From Micavibrio sp. UBA6212 (lineage in GTDB: Bacteria > Pseudomonadota > Alphaproteobacteria > Micavibrionales > Micavibrionaceae): a stretch of 64,000 nucleotides of DNA. Positions 16,871 to 25,666 of this stretch are shown here, piece after piece. The notes beneath the pieces were generated by a model, which had not been told where the DNA came from, made no database searches, and saw only the letters and a program-made list of their open reading frames with translations. Position 1 is the stretch's first letter, and every line of letters starts with the position of its first letter. Both the position numbers and the translations under genes were made by a program. Where the stretch lies: the NCBI GenBank assembly GCA_002421905.1, contig DISK01000014.1:65505-129504 (forward strand), written 5' to 3'.

Positions 16871-17425
16871 ATGGCTATTGATATGAACGACCTCAAATCC
16901 CGCATGCAAGGCGCTGTTGATATGTTGGAAAAAGAATATACAGGCCTGCGGACAGGCCGCGCATCTGTCCATATGCTCGAACCCGTTGTCGTTGATGTGT
17001 ACGGTGCCAAAATGCCCCTCAATCAGGTGGCCACCGTTGGCGTTCCGGAATCACGCCTTCTCTCGGTTCAGGTCTGGGACATGAACAACACCAAGGCCGT
17101 TGAAAAAGCGATCCGTGATTCAGGTCTGGGACTGAACCCTCAGGCCGAAGGTTCTTTGATCCGTGTGCCGGTTCCTGAACTCTCGACCGAACGCCGGACG
17201 GAACTCCAGAAAGTTGCCGGAAAATATGCCGAACAAGCCCGCATCGCGATCCGTAACATTCGCCGTGATGGGATGGACATCCTGAAAAAGGCAGAAAAAG
17301 AGAACGAGATTTCAGAAGACGAACATAAAAAAATGTCGGATGAAGTTCAAAAATTGACTGACCAGTACATCAAGATTGTCGATGACCATCTATCCAAGAA
17401 AGAATCCGACGTGATGAAAGTCTAG
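16871..17425 (+). CDS. frr: Ribosome recycling factor
   Basis: 184 residues, full length. RRF splits post-termination ribosomes with EF-G. Characteristic segments: LEKEYTGLRTGRASVHMLEP near the start, MPLNQVATVGVPESRLL, and the helix VRDGMD-type ISEDEHKKMSDEVQKLTD near the end. AAAGGAC precedes the ATG. Confidence 0.97.
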   Translation: MAIDMNDLKSRMQGAVDMLEKEYTGLRTGRASVHMLEPVVVDVYGAKMPLNQVATVGVPESRLLSVQVWDMNNTKAVEKAIRDSGLGLNPQAEGSLIRVPVPELSTERRTELQKVAGKYAEQARIAIRNIRRDGMDILKKAEKENEISEDEHKKMSDEVQKLTDQYIKIVDDHLSKKESDVMKV

Positions 17426-17439
17426 AGAAGAGATAAGTC

Positions 17440-18180
17440 TTGAAACAGCCTGAAAATCCGAACCTGAACATCCCCACACACATTGCCGTCATTATGGATG
17501 GCAATGGACGGTGGGCTGCTGCGCGTGGGTTGCCTCGCACGATGGGACACCAACGAGGCAGTGAAGCCGTCAAGCGCATCACGCATGCCGCAGCCGAACT
17601 GGGGGTCAAATACCTGACCCTGTTTGGTTTCTCGTCAGAAAATTGGTCGCGTCCGGAAAGTGAAGTCAAGGAATTGATGAAACTTTTGCGATCCTATTTG
17701 CGGTCTGAAACTGCCGAACTGCATAAGAACGACATCCGCTTGCGCGTCATCGGAAACCGCCGTGATTTCGATCAGGACATTATTGACCTGATTGATAACG
17801 CCGAACGCCTGACCGCAGACAACCGCAAGATCACGCTGGTTATGGCGCTCAACTATGGCGGACGTAACGATATTTTGCATGCCGCCAATGCGCTTGCAGA
17901 TTACGCAGCAAGAGAGAAACGCAAACTCTCGGAAGAGGAAGTCGAAGCTCTGTTCCCGCAATTCCTGATGACTTCCGGAATTCCCGACCCCGACCTGATG
18001 ATCCGCACCAGTGGCGAACAACGTATTTCAAATTTTCTGCTCTGGCCCTGCGCCTATACCGAATTTGTGTTCACCAACACACTCTGGCCAGATTTTGACA
18101 AGCAATCCTTGGAACAAGCCATTGAGGAATATAACCGGCGCGATCGGCGCTTTGGCAATATTGCCTCAACAAAACGCTAA
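17440..18180 (+). CDS. uppS: Undecaprenyl diphosphate synthase (TTG start)
   Basis: 246 residues of the cis-prenyltransferase that builds the C55 carrier for peptidoglycan and O-antigen. Motifs: HIAVIMDGNGRWAAARGL (catalytic aspartate), GFSSENWSRP, and PDLMIRTSGEQRISNFLLWP. The only sensible start is TTG at 17440, with GAGAAGAG about nine bases upstream, 14 bases after the frr stop. It shares the isoprenoid pathway with dxr, ispA and dxs in this window. Confidence 0.96.
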   Translation: MKQPENPNLNIPTHIAVIMDGNGRWAAARGLPRTMGHQRGSEAVKRITHAAAELGVKYLTLFGFSSENWSRPESEVKELMKLLRSYLRSETAELHKNDIRLRVIGNRRDFDQDIIDLIDNAERLTADNRKITLVMALNYGGRNDILHAANALADYAAREKRKLSEEEVEALFPQFLMTSGIPDPDLMIRTSGEQRISNFLLWPCAYTEFVFTNTLWPDFDKQSLEQAIEEYNRRDRRFGNIASTKR

Positions 18181-18201
18181 AGGTAACGCGAAAGGTATCG
18201 C

Positions 18202-18903
18202 ATGATCCACGCACGCCCCCAATCATCTCTATCGTTAAGGATTTTATCTTCCATCGTCCTGATTCCTCTGGTGATCGGGGTGATGTATTGGGGCGGTTGG
18301 GGATACGGCGTTCTGCTTGCCGCCTGCATCGGGGTTGCAGTTGCAGAATGGATGCACCTCACTGTCAAAATCACTCCCAAGCTCTGGAAGCGCGTTGCTC
18401 TGGGCGTAATCGGCATCATATATCTTGAACTGTCATTTATTGAGATGGCATGGCTGCGCCTGTGGCTGGCTGACGGATTTGAATGGATCCTGTTTTTGTT
18501 CCTGACGATCTGGTCAAGCGACACACTGGCTTTCATCTTTGGTAAAAATTTCAAAGGGCCCAAAATGACCCCGACCATCAGCCCCAACAAAACATGGTCA
18601 GGTTATGCAGGCGCTCTTCTTGGGCCCGCCCTGACCCTCTCCGTGTGCCTCCACATTCTGACTCCTGACAGCTTGATAGGCCACACGCCGTCCCTGATCT
18701 CAACCATGATCGTAGGGGCCGCCATAGGCATCACCGGACAATCCGGAGATTTAATGATCTCGCTGATGAAACGCAAAGCAGGAGTCAAAGACACGGGCAA
18801 CCTGATCCCCGGGCATGGCGGAATCCTTGACCGCATCGACGCCCTATTACTCGTCTTGCCAGTCTATTGCGCCTATCTCATATTTATTCATCCGGATTTT
18901 TGA
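18202..18903 (+). CDS. cdsA: Phosphatidate cytidylyltransferase
   Basis: 233 residues, several transmembrane helices. Makes CDP-diacylglycerol from phosphatidate and CTP in the inner membrane. The CDS signature is clear near the C-terminus: SLMKRKAGVKDTGNLIPGHG followed by GILDRIDALL. It is somewhat shorter than E. coli CdsA (about 285 residues), as is common in this group. The next gene's start is two bases past its stop. Confidence 0.93.
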   Translation: MIHARPQSSLSLRILSSIVLIPLVIGVMYWGGWGYGVLLAACIGVAVAEWMHLTVKITPKLWKRVALGVIGIIYLELSFIEMAWLRLWLADGFEWILFLFLTIWSSDTLAFIFGKNFKGPKMTPTISPNKTWSGYAGALLGPALTLSVCLHILTPDSLIGHTPSLISTMIVGAAIGITGQSGDLMISLMKRKAGVKDTGNLIPGHGGILDRIDALLLVLPVYCAYLIFIHPDF

Positions 18904-18904
18904 G

Positions 18905-19300
18905 ATGATCGGCCCGCATGAAGGTAAAGAACTGGACTTAATGTTGAAAGGAGAAAAATCTTTCGCCATGTTCCATGACATTGAAAATACGGATCAGAAT
19001 GCTCCAGAAGAAATCATCCCTGAAAAAGCTTTTGCCACTCATGTTAAATCTGGAAAAATCATTCGCAAAGAAAAATCCTTCAAGTCCAATAAATCTGATG
19101 ACCTGATAAAATATGTCTGCTTTGCTCTCCCCGATCAAGTCTGGCGTATAGATACATTTTTCTGGATCAAAGAAGAATTTTTTAACGGAAACCAGTTCCC
19201 AGATGATGCTGACGATATCATCATCGGTCGCATGTTGGGATATAGCAATCAAGACATTAATGATTATTTAGTCAAGCTCAAGCAACGATTACATCTTTGA
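18905..19300 (+). CDS. Hypothetical acidic protein between cdsA and dxr
   Basis: 131 residues from ATG 18905. Family not recognised. The C-terminal half has aromatic residues then FNGNQFPDDADDIIIGRMLG and NQDINDYLVKLKQ; the 'D..IG.LLGY....v..yL' arrangement is seen in several small immunity-like or accessory proteins, which is only a resemblance. It separates cdsA from dxr, normally neighbours, and overlaps the convergent zinc-ribbon gene by 12 bases, suggesting an inserted two-gene unit. Confidence 0.55.
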   Translation: MIGPHEGKELDLMLKGEKSFAMFHDIENTDQNAPEEIIPEKAFATHVKSGKIIRKEKSFKSNKSDDLIKYVCFALPDQVWRIDTFFWIKEEFFNGNQFPDDADDIIIGRMLGYSNQDINDYLVKLKQRLHL

Positions 19301-19639
19301 ATCGCATTGAGGGCATAAATCTCCTTTTGATCCGCCATGAGGCCCTCCACACACAGTGCATCTTACTATAGGACTTCTGGCTGAAACTTTCAGTTCTTCA
19401 TTTATAGCCTTCTCAGTTTCACCCTTTGGATTTACTATCCCATCAACTTTAATTTTTCTATCTTTCTGAAATTTTTCAATTGCTGAGAACATTCTTTCGT
19501 CGGGAAACTCTGTTATCCCATATTCGGGAGTATCATAATATCGGACAATATTTAGTGCTTTCTTCATATCCAGAACATCATTAAGATCTATACTTGCACT
19601 TCCTCTACGGATAGAATTCGACAAACTAATTGATTTCAT
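19289..19639 (-). CDS. Peptidoglycan-binding-like domain protein with C-terminal zinc ribbon
   Basis: 116 residues. The middle part (MFSAIEKFQKDRKIKVDGIV followed by a GETEKAINEEL helix) has the AVKxFQKxxGLxVDG pattern of PG_binding_1 domains. The C-terminus carries two CxxC pairs (CTVCGG and CPQCDS), a likely zinc ribbon. No signal peptide is seen, so a cell-wall role is not obvious. AAGGAG precedes the ATG. A strong hairpin with a T-rich tail lies in its leader. It is convergent with the gene at 18905. Confidence 0.6.
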   Translation of the reverse strand: MKSISLSNSIRRGSASIDLNDVLDMKKALNIVRYYDTPEYGITEFPDERMFSAIEKFQKDRKIKVDGIVNPKGETEKAINEELKVSARSPIVRCTVCGGPHGGSKGDLCPQCDSKM

Positions 19640-19682
19640 ATAAAAGTCTCCTTAAAAATAAAGGCTCCCCGCGAGGGAAGCC
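19640..19682 (-). terminator. Hairpin and T-rich tract in the leader of the leftward gene
   Basis: Read on the minus strand: GGCTTCCC / GGGGAGCC stem (19663-19682), then TTTATTTTT, then AAGGAG and the start codon. The layout is terminator-like but lies upstream of the gene, so it may be the terminator of something further right or an attenuator. Confidence 0.5.
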
Positions 19683-19757
19683 GTGTCAAGTTTTGGTTAC
19701 AAATTTACTTTTGCTGTTTTTAATAATAAGAATTATTTCCTATTTGTCAAGAAGAAA

Positions 19758-20897
19758 ATGCTTATTAAAACCATCTCCATTCTCGGTTCAACAGGTTCCA
19801 TCGGCACCAGCACGATTGATTTGATTGCACCCAATCCTGACCAGTTCAAAGTCTGCGCCCTGACCGCCGGAAAAAATGCCGATCTGTTGATTGAGCAAGC
19901 CCTGAAACTTGCTCCCGAATTTGTGGCCATTCAAGACGAAACCCAATTTGAAAAAGTTAAATCCGCCCTCGCTGGCACACAGACAAAAGTCGGCGCAGGC
20001 CGCACCGCCATTCTCGAAGCTGCGTCCATGGAAACTGATTTATGTATGGCGGCCATTGTCGGCATTGCGGGACTGGAACCTGTTCTTAAAGCCATCCCCA
20101 ACACCAAAGCTCTGACCATTGCCAACAAAGAACCTTTGGTGGCAGCGGGCGAGCTGGTCTTATCCGAAGCCAAAAAGCACAATACAAAAATCCTCCCTGT
20201 GGACAGCGAACATAACGCCATTTTTCAAGTCTTTGAAAAGGCCAACCGCGCCCAGATTAAAAAGATTATCCTGACCGCATCTGGTGGCCCGTTCCGCACA
20301 TGGACAAAAGACCAAATGGCAACAGCCACACCAGAACAAGCCATAGCGCACCCAAACTGGACAATGGGCGCGAAAATTTCGGTCGATAGCGCCAGCATGA
20401 TGAACAAAGCTCTGGAAGTTATCGAGGCTCATTACTTATTTGATATGCCCGCAAACCAAATAGATGTCTTGATCCACCCGCAATCTATCATTCATTCGAT
20501 GGTCGAATATCTGGACGGATCAGTTCTGGCACAACTCGGCGCACCTGATATGCGTACGCCCATTGCCTACGCACTCGCCTACCCTGACCGCATGGCGACA
20601 ACAGGCAAAACTCTGGATTGGAAAAATCTTTCAAAACTGGAATTCGAACAACCGGACACCGACCAATTCCCGTCAATTAAACTGGCTTACGATGCCCTTG
20701 CTGCCGGACAATCCGCATGCATCGGCATGAACGCCGCCAATGAAATCGCTGTCAAAAAATTCCTGAAAAGGGAAATCACCTTTGGCGAGATTATGCCTTT
20801 GGTCAAAAGAGGGCTGACATTTGCCACCGGAAAATCTGTCTCAACGCTGGAAGACATTATTGCCCTCGACCGTGAAACCAGACGTTCCCTCGCATAA
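19758..20897 (+). CDS. dxr: 1-deoxy-D-xylulose 5-phosphate reductoisomerase
   Basis: 379 residues; second enzyme of the MEP isoprenoid pathway, making 2-C-methyl-D-erythritol 4-phosphate with NADPH. Motifs: ISILGSTGSIGTSTIDLI (nucleotide binding), ALTIANKEPLVAAGELV, LPVDSEHNAIFQ, TASGGPFRTW, and HPNWTMGAKISVDSASMMNK. ATG 19758 begins the conserved N-terminus; the open frame extends 25 codons further without homology. Dxs is encoded at 45576. Confidence 0.97.
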   Translation: MLIKTISILGSTGSIGTSTIDLIAPNPDQFKVCALTAGKNADLLIEQALKLAPEFVAIQDETQFEKVKSALAGTQTKVGAGRTAILEAASMETDLCMAAIVGIAGLEPVLKAIPNTKALTIANKEPLVAAGELVLSEAKKHNTKILPVDSEHNAIFQVFEKANRAQIKKIILTASGGPFRTWTKDQMATATPEQAIAHPNWTMGAKISVDSASMMNKALEVIEAHYLFDMPANQIDVLIHPQSIIHSMVEYLDGSVLAQLGAPDMRTPIAYALAYPDRMATTGKTLDWKNLSKLEFEQPDTDQFPSIKLAYDALAAGQSACIGMNAANEIAVKKFLKREITFGEIMPLVKRGLTFATGKSVSTLEDIIALDRETRRSLA

Positions 20898-20906
20898 ATG
20901 ATCTTG

Positions 20907-22187
20907 CTATTTTAACTTCAAGTTCCGCAGGACGGCAAAAGGATTATCATGATCCGCGGCTTCGGCAGAAAAAACTCGAGGTTCATTGCGGAACTCTTTC
21001 TTGTCTTTCTTTCGATCATCAAATTTCTTTTTCTTGAAATTTTTATGGTCGCCCTCATCTGATTTTTTAGCACCCTTGGCAGCATAACGTTCTTTCGGGA
21101 AAGATGGCTTATCCGCGTGTTCAGGTCGCGGCGACCGTTCAAACCGTGGACGACGTTCGGCTGCCTCAGAATGGATTTTACCACGACGCAGGAAAAAGAA
21201 ATCCAACTCCGGCTTTTTCTGAGGCTCTTTTTTCTCTTTTACTTCTACTTTTACGTCTTCTGGCGCGGCTGCTTCTGGAGCTTCTGGAACTTCTGCAGGT
21301 TTTTCTTCAACCACACTCTCGACAACAGCAACAGACTCAACTGCCGAAGGAACATCATTGGCATTGGCAATCTCAGCAATTTCAGCAACAGGTTCCACAA
21401 CTGGCGGCGCTTCAATCCGTTTATGACCCATAGAATCCAGAATGGCATAAAGATCGACAATCGGACATCCCATCCATTCTGCCATAGAATGTTGGGCTTG
21501 AAACTTGCCACCCTTGGCACCGTCATAAACTGCATTAATCACACGATCCAGCATATCAATCCGGATCACGCGTGGCCCATAAAGCGGATAACCAATCGCA
21601 CGGTAAAAATCAGGGTTGGCCGTTGTGACATCGACCACAACCGACATCGCACCGTCTTTTGGTACGGGCGCAGGCAATGGCTGATCGTGGTACAAGCTCC
21701 ACAACAACCCACGCAAGCGAACAGCTGCTGGCTTATTGAGATCAGGTAAAAAGATCAACAAGGGCCCAAGACGAACCTTTTTATCGCGCAACATTTTGCG
21801 CATCTCAGGATCAAGCAAAGCGATCTGGTCTTCGACATCGCCACGCGGGACAATTCCGGTACCAGAGAATAATTTCAAGGAAATGTTACGAACAGGTTCC
21901 GGAACAGACTCTGCCATGGCCTCATCTGACACCAAAGCAAATAGAGGTTCCAGAACAGTATAGATATGGGCCTTCAACCAGGTGGCCACATGAGCCTGCA
22001 CAGCATTCGGGTCTTCACTTCCCAGATCACGCCCCGCAAGAATCTCCACCTCTGGAGCCAGTAAGCTCTCTCCCTTTTTTACAAAAGCCAGAGCCGCTCC
22101 CGGCAAGGGGTTTGTGGAATCCGGCTGGAAGAAAATTTGCCCGTCATCAGCGAGGGTAAATTGTTTAGAGATAGCAGACAAAATCAT
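20907..22187 (-). CDS. Stand-alone C-terminal domain of a SUV3/MgpS-type alphaproteobacterial helicase
   Basis: 426 residues. The first 230 match the C-terminal region of the large alphaproteobacterial SUV3-like RNA helicases: PLLIFLPDLNKPAAVRLRGL, then LLWSL and RVIRIDMLDRVIN are typical. No helicase motor domain (Walker A or DEAD motif) is present here or immediately upstream. After an acidic alanine-, valine- and glutamate-rich linker (about 250-330) comes a very basic tail (FKKKKFDDRKKDKKEFRNE) that probably binds RNA. Possible roles are an RNA-binding partner of a helicase encoded elsewhere, or a leftover of a broken gene. ATG 22187 was chosen; GTG 22202 is an alternative. Confidence 0.7.
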   Translation of the reverse strand: MILSAISKQFTLADDGQIFFQPDSTNPLPGAALAFVKKGESLLAPEVEILAGRDLGSEDPNAVQAHVATWLKAHIYTVLEPLFALVSDEAMAESVPEPVRNISLKLFSGTGIVPRGDVEDQIALLDPEMRKMLRDKKVRLGPLLIFLPDLNKPAAVRLRGLLWSLYHDQPLPAPVPKDGAMSVVVDVTTANPDFYRAIGYPLYGPRVIRIDMLDRVINAVYDGAKGGKFQAQHSMAEWMGCPIVDLYAILDSMGHKRIEAPPVVEPVAEIAEIANANDVPSAVESVAVVESVVEEKPAEVPEAPEAAAPEDVKVEVKEKKEPQKKPELDFFFLRRGKIHSEAAERRPRFERSPRPEHADKPSFPKERYAAKGAKKSDEGDHKNFKKKKFDDRKKDKKEFRNEPRVFSAEAADHDNPFAVLRNLKLK

Positions 22188-22377
22188 GGTTGAAATACAC
22201 ACCCTGAAAAATTGGAAACAAGGGAAACTTATAGCCCCAAACAGCCTTCAATCCAAGCAAAAAGGCATAAAATGGAAAATATTTTTGTATTGGGACACAG
22301 CCAGAAAAAACTGCTAAACTGCCCCACGCAATATATCAAAACTTCAGGCGAAACACCGATCAAGTACAGGAAAAACC

Positions 22378-23895
22378 ATGAAACACATCCCGCGCACACT
22401 GCTTTTAACCATGCCGACCGCCCTGCTGCTTATGTCCACCACGGCCTCTTATGCTGCTATTGACGCCCAAGGCGCTGCAGAACTTAACTCATTGATAAGC
22501 AACTATATTCAAGAACAACAAAAGATCACAGCCGCCACAGGCGCCACTCTGGTGGCTAACGGAGAAACCACCGTCACCCCCCAAGGCACTTATTATTCTG
22601 TCGTTTTACCACATCTGATAACCCGTTATCCGGGGGATGTTGCATCCTATGACATGGGAAAAATTGCGATCAACGCTATGCCGGGCAACACAGATGATGA
22701 ATGGAAAGTATCTTTCTCGCTGCCCAGAACTGTTTCTGTAAACACCCCAAAAGACGGTAAAGTTGATTTCCATTTTGGCCAACAAAAAGCGTCAGGCATC
22801 TGGAACAGCAAGCTGAACTATATGTTCCAGATCAATGCCGAATATAAAAATGTCACTATTGAAAAGACCATGCCAGACACACCTGAACCTCAGACACCTC
22901 TGGTCACAATCGGCACAATAAATATCAAACAAAACCTTCGGGAAGATGCACTGAACAGCCAGACATGGTCTGGCCCTGCCGACTTCTCTGCTCAGAATAT
23001 TCAGACTGACAAGCTATCGATTGGCGAGGTATCCGCCAATTATATAATCAAAAACATTGATTACACAGTCATGACCAAAATGCGGAATGAATTGAAATCA
23101 ATGGGAGAGAACAGTCAAAGCCTGAGTGATCTTCAGAACGACCCGACAGCCGCCCTTAATATGTTTGATGTAATGGCCAAGATGTTTGAGACCCCTATGG
23201 GAGAGTTCACATCCGAATTCACCCTGAAGGACTTGAAAGCAACTGGCTATATGAATGCTCCTCAAACATCGGGTGATGAAGTAACATTGAAATCTGCACA
23301 TTTTGGTCTGGATATGAATTTATCCAATCCCCAAAAAGCCTCAATGGTCTTTCGTCTTGGCCTCAACGGGCTGGATGCCCCCTTTGAAGATAAAAAGGAT
23401 GTCACCCCGAAAAATGCTGAGCTAGAAATCAAGGTAGACTCCCTGCCTCTGACAGAACTCGTAAAAACAACCCGTCAAATTGCAGGAGTAGAGATGCAAG
23501 GGGCAACTCCGGACGCCACACCGGTTAAACCCTATCCACAAATTCTGGCCGAAGCCCAAACCAGCTTTTCAAACAAGGTCGATATCAACACCGATATCCT
23601 CAATGTTCATGGACAAGGCGCGGCTCAAGCCTCCGGACAGAGCATGATTGGCCTGACCACCGATCAGAATTGGGAGATCAAAGGACTGGATGCGTTGCTT
23701 GAAAAACTGAAAGCTGACCAGAAAAATCCGAAGATTAGTCAACAGATCGCCCAGAAACTTGCAATTTTACAACTCATGGGGCAAATGTCACCTGATAAGC
23801 CAGACACAAGAACCTATCATCTGGTTGTTGATGGCCAAGGACAGATGACCATGAACGGGGCAGACCTGATGTCCATGATGGGAAATATGAAATAA
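22378..23895 (+). CDS. Secreted protein of unknown function
   Basis: 505 residues with a clear signal peptide (RTLLLTMPTALLLMSTTASY, then AA). The mature part alternates beta-rich stretches (TVTPQGTYYSVVLPHLITRY; KVDFHFGQQKASGIWNSKLNY) and no cysteines or membrane helices are obvious. The overall layout resembles large periplasmic DUF945/DUF2125-like proteins, but I cannot assign it. The end is methionine-rich (NGADLMSMMGNMK). Convergent with hemW, six bases apart. Confidence 0.75.
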   Translation: MKHIPRTLLLTMPTALLLMSTTASYAAIDAQGAAELNSLISNYIQEQQKITAATGATLVANGETTVTPQGTYYSVVLPHLITRYPGDVASYDMGKIAINAMPGNTDDEWKVSFSLPRTVSVNTPKDGKVDFHFGQQKASGIWNSKLNYMFQINAEYKNVTIEKTMPDTPEPQTPLVTIGTINIKQNLREDALNSQTWSGPADFSAQNIQTDKLSIGEVSANYIIKNIDYTVMTKMRNELKSMGENSQSLSDLQNDPTAALNMFDVMAKMFETPMGEFTSEFTLKDLKATGYMNAPQTSGDEVTLKSAHFGLDMNLSNPQKASMVFRLGLNGLDAPFEDKKDVTPKNAELEIKVDSLPLTELVKTTRQIAGVEMQGATPDATPVKPYPQILAEAQTSFSNKVDINTDILNVHGQGAAQASGQSMIGLTTDQNWEIKGLDALLEKLKADQKNPKISQQIAQKLAILQLMGQMSPDKPDTRTYHLVVDGQGQMTMNGADLMSMMGNMK

Positions 23896-23901
23896 CAAGA
23901 A

Positions 23902-25071
23902 TTATGATCTGGTAATCAAGTACCCCAGAACAGAATTAAGACATTTGAATCCCTGCGGCGTTGTTCGCAGGGATTTTTTATCATCCTCAAGAATTCCACC
24001 TGCAATCAGATGGTTGACAGCCTCCATATCCAGAAAACCAGAATACTCGCCGCCCGCTGCGGCTGATAACCGCTCAAATGGAACCCCCTCGCGCAGTCGT
24101 AATCCCATCATCAGACATTCTTGAAAACGAGATTCTGAACCGACTGTTTCAAAATCATGTGATCCATGTCCGGACTCTGTGACACGATTTAGCCAGATTT
24201 CCGGAGCCCGATGATCGCGCGTCGCAATTTTTTCTCCATTCAAGGTCACACGCCCATGCGCACCGGGGCCAATCCCCAGATAATCTCCATATCTCCAATA
24301 TATCAGATTATGACGGGACTCCTGCCCCACACGCGCATGATTGGAAACTTCATACGCAGGATATCCGGCACTCTCCAAAACATCTTGCGTGACATCATAT
24401 AAATCTGCGGCCAGATCCTGTTCGGGAATGACAAATTCGCGGCGTGCATGACGCGTATAAAACGGTGTGCCCTGCTCGATTGTCAACTGGTACAACGACA
24501 AATGCCCAACCGAAGACCCCGCAGTTTCGGCAATAGACAATGCCTCGCTCAGCTCATCACTCCACGCGGAGACAGTTTGATTGGGACGCGCATAAATCAA
24601 ATCAAAAGAAATCCGGTCAAAAATTTGTGCGGCCTGCGTAATCGCAAAACGGGCCTGATTGGAATCATGTTCCCGCCCCAGAAATTTCAAATCATCCGCA
24701 TTGAAAGACTGAACACCAATGGACACGCGATTAACTCCCGCCGCACGAAAGGACTCGAATTTCGAAACTTCGAAAGATGTCGGGTTTGCTTCCAACGTCA
24801 CTTCCCAATCAGGGGCAACCGTCCAGTGACAACGGATAAAATCAAGAATGACCTTCACCGTCTCTGGTTCCATCAAAGACGGCGTACCACCCCCAAAGAA
24901 AACCGTATCCACCACACGGTCAGACGTTTGGCGATACCAATATTCAAGTGATTTCAAATAGGCATCCCGCCATTGCTGGTGATTGATTGTGGACTGCACA
25001 TGGGAATTAAAATCGCAATAAGGACATTTTGATTTGCAAAAAGGCCAGTGAATGTAAATGCCGAACGACAT
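23902..25071 (-). CDS. hemW: HemW-like radical SAM protein (heme chaperone)
   Basis: 389 residues. The radical-SAM motif CxxxCxxC is at C12, C16 and C19 (CKSKCPYC), followed by VFFGGGTPSL and SIGVQSF. HemW-type proteins lack the cysteine of true HemN upstream of the cluster and act as heme chaperones, formerly annotated as coproporphyrinogen oxidase. Order hemW-rdgB-rph, all leftward with gaps of six and four bases, is a typical alphaproteobacterial operon. Confidence 0.93.
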   Translation of the reverse strand: MSFGIYIHWPFCKSKCPYCDFNSHVQSTINHQQWRDAYLKSLEYWYRQTSDRVVDTVFFGGGTPSLMEPETVKVILDFIRCHWTVAPDWEVTLEANPTSFEVSKFESFRAAGVNRVSIGVQSFNADDLKFLGREHDSNQARFAITQAAQIFDRISFDLIYARPNQTVSAWSDELSEALSIAETAGSSVGHLSLYQLTIEQGTPFYTRHARREFVIPEQDLAADLYDVTQDVLESAGYPAYEVSNHARVGQESRHNLIYWRYGDYLGIGPGAHGRVTLNGEKIATRDHRAPEIWLNRVTESGHGSHDFETVGSESRFQECLMMGLRLREGVPFERLSAAAGGEYSGFLDMEAVNHLIAGGILEDDKKSLRTTPQGFKCLNSVLGYLITRS

Positions 25072-25077
25072 ACAATA

Positions 25078-25662
25078 TCACGATCCGAAAATATTTTTGA
25101 ATTCTGCAAATGCCTTGGCACGGTGGGAATATGATTTCTTTTCTTCCATATTCATCTCACCAAATGTCCGGCTGTCTCCATCGGGCACAAAGATCGGGTC
25201 ATACCCGAACCCACCTTCTCCCCGCGCTGGCCAGACAAGATTCCCCGTACAACGCCCTTCGAAAATTTGTTCAGTTCCATCGGGCAGTACAAATGCAAAA
25301 ACAGAAATGAAATATGCCGAACGATCATCCGCCCCACCCATTTTATCCTGAACCATCTGCATCGCCCGATCAAAATCCTTTTCCGGCCCCGCCCAATCAG
25401 CCGAATAAACACCCGGATCACCATTCAGCGCATTAACGCAAAGACCGCTATCATCTGCCAATGCCGGAAGTCCGGTCTGAGCGCAAACATATCGCGCCTT
25501 AATCAGAGCGTTACCGATAAAGTTATCTTCGGTTTCTTCCGGTGCTTCCAGCCCGAAATCAGCCGCCGAAACAACCTCCACACCAAAGGGTGACAGCATA
25601 TCCGACATCTCGGCCACTTTGCCTTTGTTATGCGTTGCCAAAACCAGTTTTTCGATTTTCAT
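25078..25662 (-). CDS. rdgB: XTP/dITP diphosphatase (RdgB/HAM1)
   Basis: 194 residues. House-cleaning enzyme that hydrolyses XTP, dITP and ITP to keep them out of nucleic acids. Motifs: LVLATHNKGKVAEM at the N-terminus, PALADDSGLCVNAL (metal binding), and GGFGYDPIFVPDG and SHRAKAF at the C-terminus. Four bases after the rph stop. Confidence 0.96.
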   Translation of the reverse strand: MKIEKLVLATHNKGKVAEMSDMLSPFGVEVVSAADFGLEAPEETEDNFIGNALIKARYVCAQTGLPALADDSGLCVNALNGDPGVYSADWAGPEKDFDRAMQMVQDKMGGADDRSAYFISVFAFVLPDGTEQIFEGRCTGNLVWPARGEGGFGYDPIFVPDGDSRTFGEMNMEEKKSYSHRAKAFAEFKNIFGS

Positions 25663-25666
25663 GATA

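Noticed and set aside
21117..21749. 210-residue plus-strand open frame
   Set aside because: Antisense to the SUV3-type C-terminal-domain gene; composition reflects the reverse of its acidic linker and basic tail.
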